Positions 24,210-32,932 of a stretch of DNA of 64,000 nucleotides are shown here, piece after piece. Made by a program: the position numbers and the translations under genes. Numbering within the stretch: the first letter of the stretch is position 1; every line of letters starts with the position of its first letter. The notes beneath the pieces were generated by a model. It saw only the letters and a program-made list of their open reading frames with translations. It was not told where the DNA came from and did no database searches. The DNA comes from Candidatus Crickella equi (lineage in GTDB: Bacteria > Bacillota > Clostridia > Peptostreptococcales > Anaerovoracaceae), in assembly GCA_018064755.1 (NCBI GenBank), contig JAGHUP010000001.1, positions 1-64,000 on the forward strand. Direction: 5' to 3'.

Positions 24210-24551
24210 GAGCGATTGCAAAAAATGGCTCGAAATATGAACTTCTGAACCTGTTTTGAGCCATTTTCTCGGATCCCTTTCGAATCCGACCGAAAAGCTT
24301 CGTATCCCGAGCGTCGAAATCGGCAATATTGGCTCAAAAAATCGCAACATGGCGACTTACGAGCCACTGATACGGGACTCGCGAGCTTGCGCATCAAAAG
24401 GATGGCTCATTTTGGCATCTGGAGGGCAAATTATGAGCCATTTTTTGCAATCATGGATAAACTGTTGCAATCGAGTGTATGTGCAGACATTGAAAGGTAT
24501 GTTGAGGGAGCGTGGGTGGAAATGAAAGGACGGCTCGTGTGAGCCGTCCTT
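24210..24551 (-). repeat. Non-coding repeat, copy B (inverted relative to 21129-21474)
   Basis: The core 24215-24451 is bounded by the same 17-bp terminal inverted repeats as copy A. Homology continues outward to the hairpin GGACGGCTC/GAGCCGTCC at 24528-24550. Together with copy A it brackets the nuclease-like gene, ispE and GntR in opposite orientations. There is no coding frame. Confidence 0.85.
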
Positions 24552-24565
24552 GATTATTGTATAGA

Positions 24566-24594
24566 AAAGGCGGTTCGTGTGAACCGCCCTTATG
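24566..24594 (-). terminator. Terminator after Big_5 membrane protein gene
   Basis: AAAAGGCGGTTC-GT-GTGAACCGCCCTT stem, with A-rich left flank giving T's on the - strand. Confidence 0.65.
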
Positions 24595-24620
24595 TGTGTT
24601 TAAGATTGAGCTATGAGATG

Positions 24621-25484
24621 TTATTTCTTCTTAGCCTTCTTAGCGTTTTTAGCTTTGCGCTCTGCAGCGGCAGCCTTTTCAGCGGCCTTCTTCTCCTTAC
24701 GGAGTTTGTTCAGGCCTTCAATGGATCTGTCTGCGTGGTTGATTGGAGCTGGTGCATGTACGTGATATACATTGTTCAGCAGCTCAGCGCAATTCTCGAA
24801 ATGCTTCTCGTAAGCAGGTTCGTCTTTGTGCTTCTTGGCTTTCTTCTTAGCCTTCTTGTCGAGCTCCGCCTGGTGTGCAGCCTTAACTTCATCAACAGAC
24901 TTTCCTGTACGCTTAGCTTCTCTATATGGATTGAAGACTTCTTCAGGTTCCTCTGCAGCCTTCTCCTCATCTCTCTTGTTCTGAGATCTAGCAGACAGAA
25001 GGAAGAGTCCTCCGAACATTACAGCCATCATTCCCATGTTAACCCAGTTGTTCAGCTTCTGGTTGTAAGTCTTGAAAGTAATAACCTCATCCTTACCCAG
25101 CGCATGACCTTCGTTATCCTGGAAATTAGCTCCGATTGTCAGAGTGTATTCTGCATTATTCAGGACCTTGTACTTGCTGTTATTAGTATCTGCAACAACC
25201 AGAATCATCTTGCCGGCTTTGTTGCTGTACAGAACATCGATAGGAACGTTCTTGCCTTCCTTGTCAATCATCTTGATTGTCTTATTGTTCTGTGCCTGCA
25301 GTGCGCTATCATTAATCTTAGTATTGAATACAATCTTGACACCCAGGTTCTCCATGGAAGTGTTAGTCTGTCCATCCTTAGGATAGGATGAAACAACATG
25401 AAGATCTGTTGCTGCAAATGATACTGTTGAGCACATCATTACCATGATTGCTGCGAGTACTGCGATTAGGGATTTTCTCTTCAT
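24621..25484 (-). CDS. Big_5 (SbsA Ig-like) protein with membrane anchor and Lys-rich tail
   Basis: 287 residues. It has a signal peptide (~1-25), one SbsA-type Ig-like domain (~27-137, starting HVVSSYPKDGQTNTSMENLGVKIVF) and a transmembrane helix (~148-166). The tail of ~120 residues is strongly basic, Lys/Ala/Glu rich and ends in KKAKKK. By charge the tail is cytoplasmic, leaving a single Ig domain outside. No enzymatic motif is visible. It may link envelope and cytoplasm, or the tail may bind nucleic acid or ribosomes; neither is shown. Confidence 0.75.
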   Translation of the reverse strand: MKRKSLIAVLAAIMVMMCSTVSFAATDLHVVSSYPKDGQTNTSMENLGVKIVFNTKINDSALQAQNNKTIKMIDKEGKNVPIDVLYSNKAGKMILVVADTNNSKYKVLNNAEYTLTIGANFQDNEGHALGKDEVITFKTYNQKLNNWVNMGMMAVMFGGLFLLSARSQNKRDEEKAAEEPEEVFNPYREAKRTGKSVDEVKAAHQAELDKKAKKKAKKHKDEPAYEKHFENCAELLNNVYHVHAPAPINHADRSIEGLNKLRKEKKAAEKAAAAERKAKNAKKAKKK

Positions 25485-25527
25485 TGAATATATCCTCCGT
25501 CTTATCTATTCGTTCTTCCGGATTGAG

Positions 25528-26010
25528 CTATTCCTTTCCTCTTCTATTGCGGAAGAAGAATTTCAGCATTCCGCTACACTCTTCCTTGAGAACGCCGACT
25601 GTCATCTCAAGTCTATGGTTGAGTCCGTCATTGTCCGCCACATTCAGCAGCGATCCACACGCGCCCGTCTTCGGATCTTCCGTGCCAATAACAAGCCTCT
25701 TCATTCTGGCCAAAACCATCGCTCCGGCACACATGCTGCACGGCTCCAGCGTCACATACATCGTGGCATCCATCAGCCATTTAGCGCCCAGCAGCCTCTC
25801 TGCCTCCGCGATCGCTAGCATCTCTGCGTGAGCTTGCGACGAGTGCTGCGCCTCGACCTGATTGTGCGCTCTGGCGATAATCTCACCGTTCTTCACAATT
25901 ACAGCTCCAACCGGAACATCACCCTGTTCAGCAGCTAGGGCAGCCTCCCTCAGGGCCTCGAGCATATACCTCTCATCCTCGGTTGTAACCTGTATATTAT
26001 CAAAAACCAT
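25528..26010 (-). CDS. tadA: tRNA-specific adenosine deaminase
   Basis: 160 residues. The zinc site is HAEMLAIAEA (His and catalytic Glu, ~61-63) and EPCSMCAGAM (two Cys, ~91-94). It makes inosine at the wobble position of tRNA-Arg(ACG). The ATG at 26010 has no ribosome binding site and lies within a few bases of the predicted transcription start, so it may be leaderless. An internal ATG at 25965 has AGAGG but would remove conserved N-terminal residues. Confidence 0.93.
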   Translation of the reverse strand: MVFDNIQVTTEDERYMLEALREAALAAEQGDVPVGAVIVKNGEIIARAHNQVEAQHSSQAHAEMLAIAEAERLLGAKWLMDATMYVTLEPCSMCAGAMVLARMKRLVIGTEDPKTGACGSLLNVADNDGLNHRLEMTVGVLKEECSGMLKFFFRNRRGKE

Positions 26011-26014
26011 AGCT

Positions 26015-26168
26015 GAAATATTTTATCATACGAGCACCGTCAATAGCAAGTTTTTCAGCCTTTTCAGGAGCCTATTTTCTTGCAAGTTTGTGAATTAAAA
26101 AATAAACTCTAATACTTGCATTTTCAACGCTTTCATTCATTGACGGTGCCCCGATTAAGTGCTACTAT
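26015..26168. promoter_or_regulatory. Divergent tadA/gcvT promoter region with identical 11-bp -35 blocks
   Basis: The sequence ATTGACGGTGC occurs on the + strand at 26139-26149 and on the - strand at 26044-26034. On + it gives TTGACG, 17 bp, TACTAT (26163-26168) for gcvT. On - it gives TTGACG, 17 bp, TATTTC (26020-26015) for tadA; an alternative -10 is TAAAAT (26025-26020) with TTGCTA. I see no glycine riboswitch in the gcvT leader. Confidence 0.55.
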
Positions 26169-26246
26169 GTTATTAACTGACAAGTTATTTTTAGATTTTT
26201 TGTAATCTATCACATATTTAGCTACAAATTTAGGAGGTAATATACA

Positions 26247-27335
26247 ATGTGCAAGAAAACTCCGCTCTATGATACTCATGTAGCAGCAGGTGGAAAGATC
26301 GTTGAATTCGGCGGCTTCCTTCTCCCTGTACAGTATGAGTCAATTCTTAAAGAGCATATGGCAGTAAGACAAGAGGCTGGACTTTTCGACGTATCCCACA
26401 TGGGAGAAATCCTGGTTCAGGGCGAGAAGGCTCTCGACTTCCTCAACTACATTCTTACTAACGACTACACAGATCTGCAGCCAGGTTATGCAAGATACTC
26501 CCCAATGATGAACGAAAAGGGCGGCACAGTTGACGACCTGATCGTATACATGAAGGGCGAGAACGACTACTTCGTAGTAGTTAATGCTTCTAACTGCGAT
26601 AAGGACTTCAAGTGGATGTGTGATCACAAGATTGACGGCGTTGAACTGACTAACGTTGCTGATCAGTGGGGTCAGGTAGCACTTCAGGGACCTAACGCTG
26701 AGAAGATTCTGGCTAAGGTTGCTGACGCTAAGTATATTCCTCAGGAATACTACAGCTGCATCTTCGACTGTGAGGTTAAGGGCATTCCATGCATGATCTC
26801 CAGAACAGGATACACTGGTGAAGACGGATTCGAAATCTACATGCCAGCTGATAAGGCTGTTGCTATGTGGGACCTCCTCATCGAGAACGGTAAGGAATTC
26901 GGACTCATCCCATGCGCACTTGGTGCAAGAGACTCCCTGAGAATGGAAGCTGCAATGCCTCTCTACGGCCACGAGCTCGAAGAGGACATCTCACCAAGAT
27001 GGGCTGGACTCAAGTTTGCTATCAAGACTGACAAGCCATGCGACTTCATCGGTAAGAAGGAACTTCTGGCTGACGAACCACCAAGAATCATGAGAGTTGG
27101 TCTCAAGGTTACTGGCCGTGGAATCATCAGAGAGCACATGGACGTTTACAGAGACGGCAAGAAGATCGGACATACAACATCCGGAACTAAGCTCCCTTAC
27201 ATTGACGCAGCTGCTGGAATGGCTCTCGTTAACAAGGAAGATAGAGAAATTGGTGCTAAGGTTGAAGTTGATGTAAGAGGCAGAATGGTTGAGTGCGAAA
27301 TGGTTAAGCTCCCATTCTACAAGAGAGAAAAATAG
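26247..27335 (+). CDS. gcvT: Glycine cleavage system T protein (aminomethyltransferase)
   Basis: 362 residues, full length, with GcvT-typical stretches: LFDVSHMGEILVQG, the folate/aminomethyl-binding MISRTGYTGEDGFEIY and SLRMEAAMPLYGHEL. It transfers the methylene group from aminomethyl-lipoyl-H protein to tetrahydrofolate, releasing ammonia. It is first gene of gcvT-gcvH-gcvPA-gcvPB, with AGGAGGTAAT before the ATG. Confidence 0.97.
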   Translation: MCKKTPLYDTHVAAGGKIVEFGGFLLPVQYESILKEHMAVRQEAGLFDVSHMGEILVQGEKALDFLNYILTNDYTDLQPGYARYSPMMNEKGGTVDDLIVYMKGENDYFVVVNASNCDKDFKWMCDHKIDGVELTNVADQWGQVALQGPNAEKILAKVADAKYIPQEYYSCIFDCEVKGIPCMISRTGYTGEDGFEIYMPADKAVAMWDLLIENGKEFGLIPCALGARDSLRMEAAMPLYGHELEEDISPRWAGLKFAIKTDKPCDFIGKKELLADEPPRIMRVGLKVTGRGIIREHMDVYRDGKKIGHTTSGTKLPYIDAAAGMALVNKEDREIGAKVEVDVRGRMVECEMVKLPFYKREK

Positions 27336-27436
27336 TAAGGGCGCGCCCCACTAACAAGTTAATAACTCGCAGCGCCGCAGGCGCCGGCGGGAATTAATAG
27401 AACAACTAATATTTTATTTAATAAAGGAGAATTGAT

Positions 27437-27811
27437 ATGAATTATCCAAGCGAACTTAAGTACACAAGAGATGACGAATGGCTGCTCGAAGAAGACGGAG
27501 TTGCTACAGTTGGTATTTCTGACTATGCACAGCACGAGCTGGGCGACCTGGTATTCGTTAACCTGCCAGAAGTTGGTGATGAAGTTGTTGCAGGCGAAGC
27601 TTTCGCAGACGTTGAGTCCGTTAAGGCTGTTGCTGACGTAATCTCACCTGTATCCGGCGAAGTTCTCGAGATCAACGAAGATCTTCTTGATGACGCTGCA
27701 CTGATCAACGAGGATGCATATGCTGCATGGTTCGTTAAGGTTGGTAACGTTACAGATAAGGAAGAGCTCCTCTCCGCTGACGAGTACGAAGCTTACAACG
27801 AGACTAGATAA
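27437..27811 (+). CDS. gcvH: Glycine cleavage system H protein
   Basis: 124 residues. The lipoylation site is the Lys in [11 protein letters not shown] (~64). It shuttles the aminomethyl group among P, T and L proteins. The lipoate is presumably attached by the LplA-type ligase at 36132. AAAGGAG precedes the ATG. A GC-rich stretch (27340-27400) with GGCGC motifs separates it from gcvT. Confidence 0.97.
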   Translation: MNYPSELKYTRDDEWLLEEDGVATVGISDYAQHELGDLVFVNLPEVGDEVVAGEAFADVESVKAVADVISPVSGEVLEINEDLLDDAALINEDAYAAWFVKVGNVTDKEELLSADEYEAYNETR

Positions 27812-27874
27812 TTAAGTTAATTGTGAGGGCCGCTTTATGCGGCCCTTTTCCAACAGATGATTAAGGAGGAAATT

Positions 27875-29191
27875 GTGGCTACATATATTCCTAATACCAG
27901 AGAAGAGCAGTTAGCAATGCTCAACGAGATTGGTTATAAGGATTTCGACGACCTCTTTAAGCACATCCCTGCTGATGCCAAAGTAAAAGGCGAGCTCAAC
28001 TTACCTAGCGGCAAGTCCGAACTCGAGGTTGACGCAATCGTTCAGGGACTGGCTAACAAGAACGTTGTATTCCGTTCAATCTTCCGTGGTGCTGGCGCTT
28101 ACAATCACTACGTACCAGCTACTGTAGATGCAATTGCTAACAAGGAAGAATTCCTTACAGCTTACACACCATACCAGGCTGAGATCAGCCAGGGTATCCT
28201 TCAGTCCATCTTCGAGTATCAGACAATGGTTGCTGAACTCACTGGAATGGACATCGCTAATGCTTCCATGTACGATGGAGCTTCTGCAGCAGCAGAGGCT
28301 TGCAACATGTTCAAGGACAGAAAGCATAGCACTATCTACGTTTCAGACGCAGTAGACAAGAGAATCCTTAAGGTAATCGAAACTTATTCATTCGGAAGAA
28401 ACACTAAGGTATGTGTTGTTCCTTCCAAGGATGGAGTTACTGATAAGGCAGCTCTTAAGGAAATGCTCGAAGCAGACGCTGAATCAGCTTGCTTCCTGAT
28501 GCAGTATCCTAACTTCAACGGTATCGTTGAGAACGCAGACGAGCTCTGCCAGATTACTCACGATGCTGATACTAAGTTCATTATGTACGTTCAGCCACTC
28601 GCTCTCGGAGCACTCAAGACTCCTGGCGAAATCGGCGCTGACGTTTGCGTAGGAGAGGGACAGCCTCTCGGACTCGGACTCGAGTTTGGTGGACCTTACC
28701 TCGGACTCCTCGCAGCTAACGCTAAGTTCATGAGACAGATCCCAGGAAGACTGATCGGTGAGACAGTTGACTCCAAGGGTGACAGAGGATTCGTTCTTAC
28801 ACTGCAGGCAAGAGAGCAGCACATCCGTCGTGAGAAGGCTAGTTCCAACATCTGCTCCAACGAAGCACTTTGCGCACTGAGAGCTGGAATCTATCTGGCA
28901 ACAATCGGTCCTAAGGGACTCAAGGATGTTGCTACACTTTGCTCATCCAAGGCTCATTACCTCGCTGAGGAACTCGGCAAGGTTGGCCTGAAGCTCGCTT
29001 ATGATGGTGAGTTCTGGAATGAGTTCGTAACTACTTGCCCAGATGCAGACAAGCTGCTCAAGGCTCTTGGCGACAAGGGTATCCTCGGTGGACTCAAGCT
29101 CGAAGATGGCAACATCCTCTGGGCTTGCACAGAGATGAACACTAAGGCTGACATCGACGAAGTAGTAGCAATCGCAAAGGAGGTGTTCTAA
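27875..29191 (+). CDS. gcvPA: Glycine dehydrogenase (decarboxylating) subunit 1
   Basis: About 438 residues from the GTG at 27875, which has AAGGAGG 5 nt upstream. An upstream in-frame ATG (27857) precedes that site and is unlikely. The sequence (ATYIPNTREEQLAML..., ANASMYDGASAAAEA) matches the N-terminal half of P protein, the form split into two subunits in Bacillota. It lacks the PLP lysine, which is in gcvPB. The stop is followed by a 1-bp gap to the ATG of gcvPB. Confidence 0.97.
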   Translation: MATYIPNTREEQLAMLNEIGYKDFDDLFKHIPADAKVKGELNLPSGKSELEVDAIVQGLANKNVVFRSIFRGAGAYNHYVPATVDAIANKEEFLTAYTPYQAEISQGILQSIFEYQTMVAELTGMDIANASMYDGASAAAEACNMFKDRKHSTIYVSDAVDKRILKVIETYSFGRNTKVCVVPSKDGVTDKAALKEMLEADAESACFLMQYPNFNGIVENADELCQITHDADTKFIMYVQPLALGALKTPGEIGADVCVGEGQPLGLGLEFGGPYLGLLAANAKFMRQIPGRLIGETVDSKGDRGFVLTLQAREQHIRREKASSNICSNEALCALRAGIYLATIGPKGLKDVATLCSSKAHYLAEELGKVGLKLAYDGEFWNEFVTTCPDADKLLKALGDKGILGGLKLEDGNILWACTEMNTKADIDEVVAIAKEVF

Positions 29192-29192
29192 G

Positions 29193-30611
29193 ATGAAGTT
29201 AATATTTGAAAAGAGCATCCCTGGAAGAGGACAGCAGATCTTCCCTGCTTGCGATGTACCTGAAGTATTACCTAAGGTAGAACTGCGTAAGTCAGTTGCA
29301 CATCTCCCAGAGATTTCTGAGAACGAGATGGGCAGACACTATACAGCTCTTGCTAAGAGAGCACACGGAGTTAACGATGGATTCTATCCACTCGGCTCCT
29401 GCACAATGAAGCACAACCCTCGTATCAACGAGAAGATGGCTTCTCTCCCTGGATTCACTAAGCTGCATCCACTTCAGCCAGCTTGCTCCGTTAAGGGCGC
29501 TAACGAGCTGATTACTGGACTGGAGAAGGCTCTCTGCGAGATTACAGGTATGGACGGAGTTACTTTCCAGCCTGCAGCAGGAGCTCACGGTGAGTTCACT
29601 GGACTTCTCTTCATCAAGTCATATCATGAGAGCAGAGGAGATCACGAGAGAAACGAGATCATCGTTCCTGACTCAGCTCATGGTACTAACCCTGCATCCG
29701 CTACAATGGCTGGATACAAGACAGTTGAGATTAAGTCCAACGACAAGGGAATGGTTGACATCGAGTCACTGAAGGCTCACCTCGGTCCTAAGACTGCTGG
29801 TCTGATGCTGACTAACCCTAACACTGTAGGTCTCTTCGATGAGAACATCATGGAGATTACCAAGCTCGTTCACGAAGCTGGCGGACTTTGCTACTATGAT
29901 GGAGCTAACCTGAACGCTGTAATGGGCGTTGTTAGACCTGCAGATATCGGATTCGACGTAATTCATATGAACCTGCACAAGACTTTCTCAACACCTCACG
30001 GTGGCGGCGGTCCTGGTTCAGGTCCATGCGGATACAAAGCATTCCTCGCTCCATTCGCACCTGGTCTCGTAAGTCGTGACGGTGGCGAGTATACAAGAGC
30101 TGAGAAGAGCTTTGGTAATATGACAGGATTCTACGGAAACTTCCTCGTAATGGTTAAGGCTTATACTTACATCCTGACTCTTGGTAAGGAAGGCATCCCA
30201 GCAGCAGCTAAGAACGCTGTACTGAATGCTAACTACATGCAGGAGAAGCTGAAGGATCTGTATCCAGTTGCTTACGATACAACTTGCATGCACGAGTTCG
30301 TTCTGTGTCTCGAGGAGATTCACAAGAATGATAAGGTTTCCGCTCTGGACGTTGCTAAGGCACTTCTGGATTACGGTATCCATCCACCTACAATGTACTT
30401 CCCTCTGATTGTTCACGAAGCTCTGATGATTGAGCCTACTGAGACAGAGACTAAGGAAACTCTTGATGAGGCTATTACAGCATTCAGAGAGATCTATGAG
30501 CAGATCAAGAACGCACCTGAAGCTGTATGTGCTTGCCCACAGACTACACCAGTACTCAGATTGGACGAAGTTAAGGCAGCAAGAGAACCAGTACTAAAGT
30601 ATCAGTTCTAA
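29193..30611 (+). CDS. gcvPB: Glycine dehydrogenase (decarboxylating) subunit 2
   Basis: 472 residues. The PLP-binding lysine is in HMNLHKTFSTPHGGGGPG (~262). Together with gcvPA it decarboxylates glycine and loads the aminomethyl group on H protein. AAAGGAGG within the end of gcvPA serves its ATG. A strong terminator follows at 30622-30657. L protein is supplied by lpdA at 34689, outside this operon. Confidence 0.98.
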   Translation: MKLIFEKSIPGRGQQIFPACDVPEVLPKVELRKSVAHLPEISENEMGRHYTALAKRAHGVNDGFYPLGSCTMKHNPRINEKMASLPGFTKLHPLQPACSVKGANELITGLEKALCEITGMDGVTFQPAAGAHGEFTGLLFIKSYHESRGDHERNEIIVPDSAHGTNPASATMAGYKTVEIKSNDKGMVDIESLKAHLGPKTAGLMLTNPNTVGLFDENIMEITKLVHEAGGLCYYDGANLNAVMGVVRPADIGFDVIHMNLHKTFSTPHGGGGPGSGPCGYKAFLAPFAPGLVSRDGGEYTRAEKSFGNMTGFYGNFLVMVKAYTYILTLGKEGIPAAAKNAVLNANYMQEKLKDLYPVAYDTTCMHEFVLCLEEIHKNDKVSALDVAKALLDYGIHPPTMYFPLIVHEALMIEPTETETKETLDEAITAFREIYEQIKNAPEAVCACPQTTPVLRLDEVKAAREPVLKYQF

Positions 30612-30621
30612 TTAAAAGATA

Positions 30622-30657
30622 AGAATGGTTGCGCTAATGCGCAGCCATTCTTTTTTC
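30622..30657 (+). terminator. Terminator of the gcv operon
   Basis: AAGAATGGTTGCGC/GCGCAGCCATTCTT stem followed by T6. Confidence 0.9.
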
Positions 30658-30680
30658 GCGATAAATGCGTCTAAATTTAG

Positions 30681-30884
30681 AAAGACAGTTACCAGCATTA
30701 TTTTTCAACACTTCGCTCTGCTGAGTAACTGTCTTTTTCATTATTTACTCAATAAAAAAAGGGGAATATATAGCATTTCGCTATATATTCCCTTCATTTC
30801 CGTATAAAAACAAACTCTTCTTGCATAAAAGTCAGTTACTCGAGAGCCGCAACCGTTGCGATTAAAAGTCGGTAACTGTCTTTT
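30681..30884. repeat. Two hairpins with GTTAC/GTAAC arms around a third hairpin
   Basis: AAAGACAGTTAC (30681-30692) pairs with GTAACTGTCTTT (30725-30736). Further on, AAAAGTCAGTTAC (30827-30839) pairs less perfectly with GTAACTGTCTTTT (30872-30884). The two pairs are related to each other. The perfect terminator at 30754-30792 lies between them. No gene is present in 30612-30902. Confidence 0.6.
30754..30792 (-). terminator. Terminator after ThrE-type exporter gene
   Basis: Perfect 13-bp arms GGGAATATATAGC/GCTATATATTCCC with a 5-nt loop and, on the - strand, seven T's. Confidence 0.8.
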
Positions 30885-30902
30885 GAACTTTTGGCAAAAA
30901 TA

Positions 30903-32147
30903 CTATTTGAAAAAGTCTTTGCCGATGTGGTAGGCGATTTCGAGGTCTTCCATGATGGTGCGTGTTACAACGTCTACGATGAGGAAGCCGAATGAAATTG
31001 CCAGGCAAGTTGATACAAGCGCAAATGTTTGGCTCTGTACCATTGCGTAGTCCTGAATGACGAATCCGTACATTACGTAGTAGAGCGCAGCTCCCGGGAT
31101 GAGCGGGAATACGGATGCTGTCAGGAAGATTGTTGATGGAGCTTTGTTCACGCGTGACATTATGAATGCGTATAATGCTACGAAGATTGCGCCCATCAGA
31201 GTTGCAAAGAAGTTGCTTGGCACTATCTTGATTGCTACCAGATAGATTGCGTAGGTGCAGAAGGCGCCGATTCCAGAGTATACAACTTGTCTTCCCTTGA
31301 CTTTGAAAAGTACGGCGAAGGCGATACATCCGATTGTACAGGATAACAACTGCACGATGGCACTGTTAGCGATGAGGGATGTGTCTGCCTCTTGAATATC
31401 GTAAAGAGCTAACATGGCGAGTGCAGTTCCTACTGCAATGCCTGCTGCTCCAAGTATTGAGTTCATTATATTGATTGAGCCGGAGATAAAGTCTCTCTGG
31501 AGCAATTCTCTGATGCCGTTGGTCGTTGACATGGCTGAAATCAGGAGCATTACGATTCCTATCATTATGCTCTTGTGATTGACATCCAGGCCGAACTTAT
31601 AACAGCAGAGGATAATTATCTCGGCAAGGAACGCCAGCAATGTGTTATATACCAGAAGGTTATGTTCACGTTTGCTGAGAATACTACCAGCGCCAGCAAT
31701 TGCCAGAGAAGCAACTGCCGCAATGATTGCATCCAGCCAATGGCCACCGAAGAATACCGCGAAAGCCGTACCACCAACTAGCATCGCAACGTAGTACATC
31801 CAAGTTGGCTGTGGTTTGCGACTCATGACTTCGTGGAATTTGGCCGCGAGCTCGTCTGCGTCTGGTGTATTGGCACAGACATATCTGCAGAGGTCATTAA
31901 GGTAGTCGAGTCTATCGAGGTTCACGGAAGTGCTCTCAATATGGCGGACCTGAGTGATGAATTCTCCGTCCTGGGTCTCGACTGTTATCTGGATATTGCT
32001 AGGTATAGCAAACACGTCTGAATGTTTGAAGCCATAGGCATGGCACATCCTGTAGATGCTGTCATCCAGTCTGAAATTCTCCGCGCCGCTCTTGAGCATT
32101 GCTTCGCCTATATCCAATATTCCTTTAACTATTCTATGGTAATTCAT
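30903..32147 (-). CDS. ThrE-type threonine/serine exporter (DUF1212 + DUF3815)
   Basis: 414 residues. The N-terminal DUF1212 domain (~5-245, starting VKGILDIGEAMLKSGAENFRLDDSIYRMC) and the C-terminal DUF3815 domain (~260-405) are fused, as in ThrE. About ten transmembrane helices are present. It is expected to export small amino acids such as threonine or serine, or dicarboxylates in some relatives. It starts 4 bp after the response regulator stop, so both are probably on one transcript. Confidence 0.85.
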   Translation of the reverse strand: MNYHRIVKGILDIGEAMLKSGAENFRLDDSIYRMCHAYGFKHSDVFAIPSNIQITVETQDGEFITQVRHIESTSVNLDRLDYLNDLCRYVCANTPDADELAAKFHEVMSRKPQPTWMYYVAMLVGGTAFAVFFGGHWLDAIIAAVASLAIAGAGSILSKREHNLLVYNTLLAFLAEIIILCCYKFGLDVNHKSIMIGIVMLLISAMSTTNGIRELLQRDFISGSINIMNSILGAAGIAVGTALAMLALYDIQEADTSLIANSAIVQLLSCTIGCIAFAVLFKVKGRQVVYSGIGAFCTYAIYLVAIKIVPSNFFATLMGAIFVALYAFIMSRVNKAPSTIFLTASVFPLIPGAALYYVMYGFVIQDYAMVQSQTFALVSTCLAISFGFLIVDVVTRTIMEDLEIAYHIGKDFFK

Positions 32148-32151
32148 GGCT

Positions 32152-32838
32152 CTATTCTACCACAAATTTGTAGCCCACTTTCCTTATATTTTGAATAAAC
32201 ATCGGTTTATTCGGATCATCTTCTATTTTGCTCCTCAGTCTATTGATGTAGACCATGATAACGTTGTCATCGAATACTTCGTTATCCCAGATGAGCTCGT
32301 ATAATGCTTCCCTTGAATAGATGCGATTCGGGTTATCAAGGAAGAGTTTCATCATTGCGTTCTCCTTGCTGGTTAGGATAATCTCCTTGCCGTTCTTGAA
32401 GAGACGCAAAGTGCTAGTGTTATATTCGAAAGGTCCCGCGACGATAACAGCTTCCTCTGATGCGTAAGGGCCCTTGCTGCGTCGAATTAGGGCTTTGACC
32501 CTCGCACCCAAAGTAACCGGGTTGAACGGTTTGACGATGTACTCGTCCGCGCCAATGTCCAGTCCGTACAAAGTATCTATGTCTTCTCTTCGATCGCTCA
32601 CGATGATGACAGGTGTTGTTTTGCCATTCTTACGGAGCTGCTTGATTGTCTCAAACCCATCCATGCCCTGCATGTTAATATCCATCAGAATCAAAGCGTA
32701 ATGCTCTCTTGCAACTTTCTCAAGAGCCTCTTCGCCACTGTTAGCGATATCGCCTTGCATCCCGTTGCTGACAATTACTTTGTTGATCATCTCGGATACC
32801 GATGGTTGATCGTCTACAATTAGGATTTTCTCGTACAT
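32152..32838 (-). CDS. OmpR-family response regulator
   Basis: About 228 residues from the ATG at 32838 (AGAAGG upstream; an ATG at 32856 lacks a site). The receiver domain has ILIVDDQPS, phospho-acceptor Asp in LILMDINMQGMDG and KPF lysine. The OmpR-type winged helix has ENVIMVYINRLRSKIED-like DNVIMVYINRLRSKI. It is adjacent to and divergent from a histidine kinase and upstream of the exporter gene, the likely regulated output. Confidence 0.93.
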   Translation of the reverse strand: MYEKILIVDDQPSVSEMINKVIVSNGMQGDIANSGEEALEKVAREHYALILMDINMQGMDGFETIKQLRKNGKTTPVIIVSDRREDIDTLYGLDIGADEYIVKPFNPVTLGARVKALIRRSKGPYASEEAVIVAGPFEYNTSTLRLFKNGKEIILTSKENAMMKLFLDNPNRIYSREALYELIWDNEVFDDNVIMVYINRLRSKIEDDPNKPMFIQNIRKVGYKFVVE

Positions 32839-32881
32839 AACACCTTCTGTTTGCATCAGTTATTTTCAAAATCTTAAATTG

Positions 32882-32898
32882 TTATACTACGAGTATAA
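32882..32898. promoter_or_regulatory. Palindrome between response regulator and histidine kinase
   Basis: TTATACT-ACG-AGTATAA, perfect 7-bp arms, sits in the 94-bp divergent region and overlaps a likely -10 (TATAAT) of the kinase gene. Possible autoregulatory site. Confidence 0.5.
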
Positions 32899-32932
32899 TT
32901 AGAAGTTCTGGTTAATTCAAGGGAGCTAAGGT

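Noticed and set aside
24579-25391. 270-residue open frame opposite the Big_5 protein
   Set aside because: Complement of a Lys/Ala-rich coding sequence; it lacks a ribosome binding site and overlaps a gene with a clear signal peptide.
26011-26246. Glycine riboswitch before gcvT
   Set aside because: The predicted transcript leader is about 75 nt and shows none of the conserved GGAGAG/CCGAAGG-type aptamer features.
27340-27400. Functional element in the GC-rich gcvT-gcvH gap
   Set aside because: GGCGCGCC-like palindromes are present, but no stable terminator with a T-run or conserved motif that I can name.
26340-30416. Long open frames opposite the gcv genes
   Set aside because: They result from biased codon use in highly expressed genes on the + strand; no ribosome binding sites or recognisable products.
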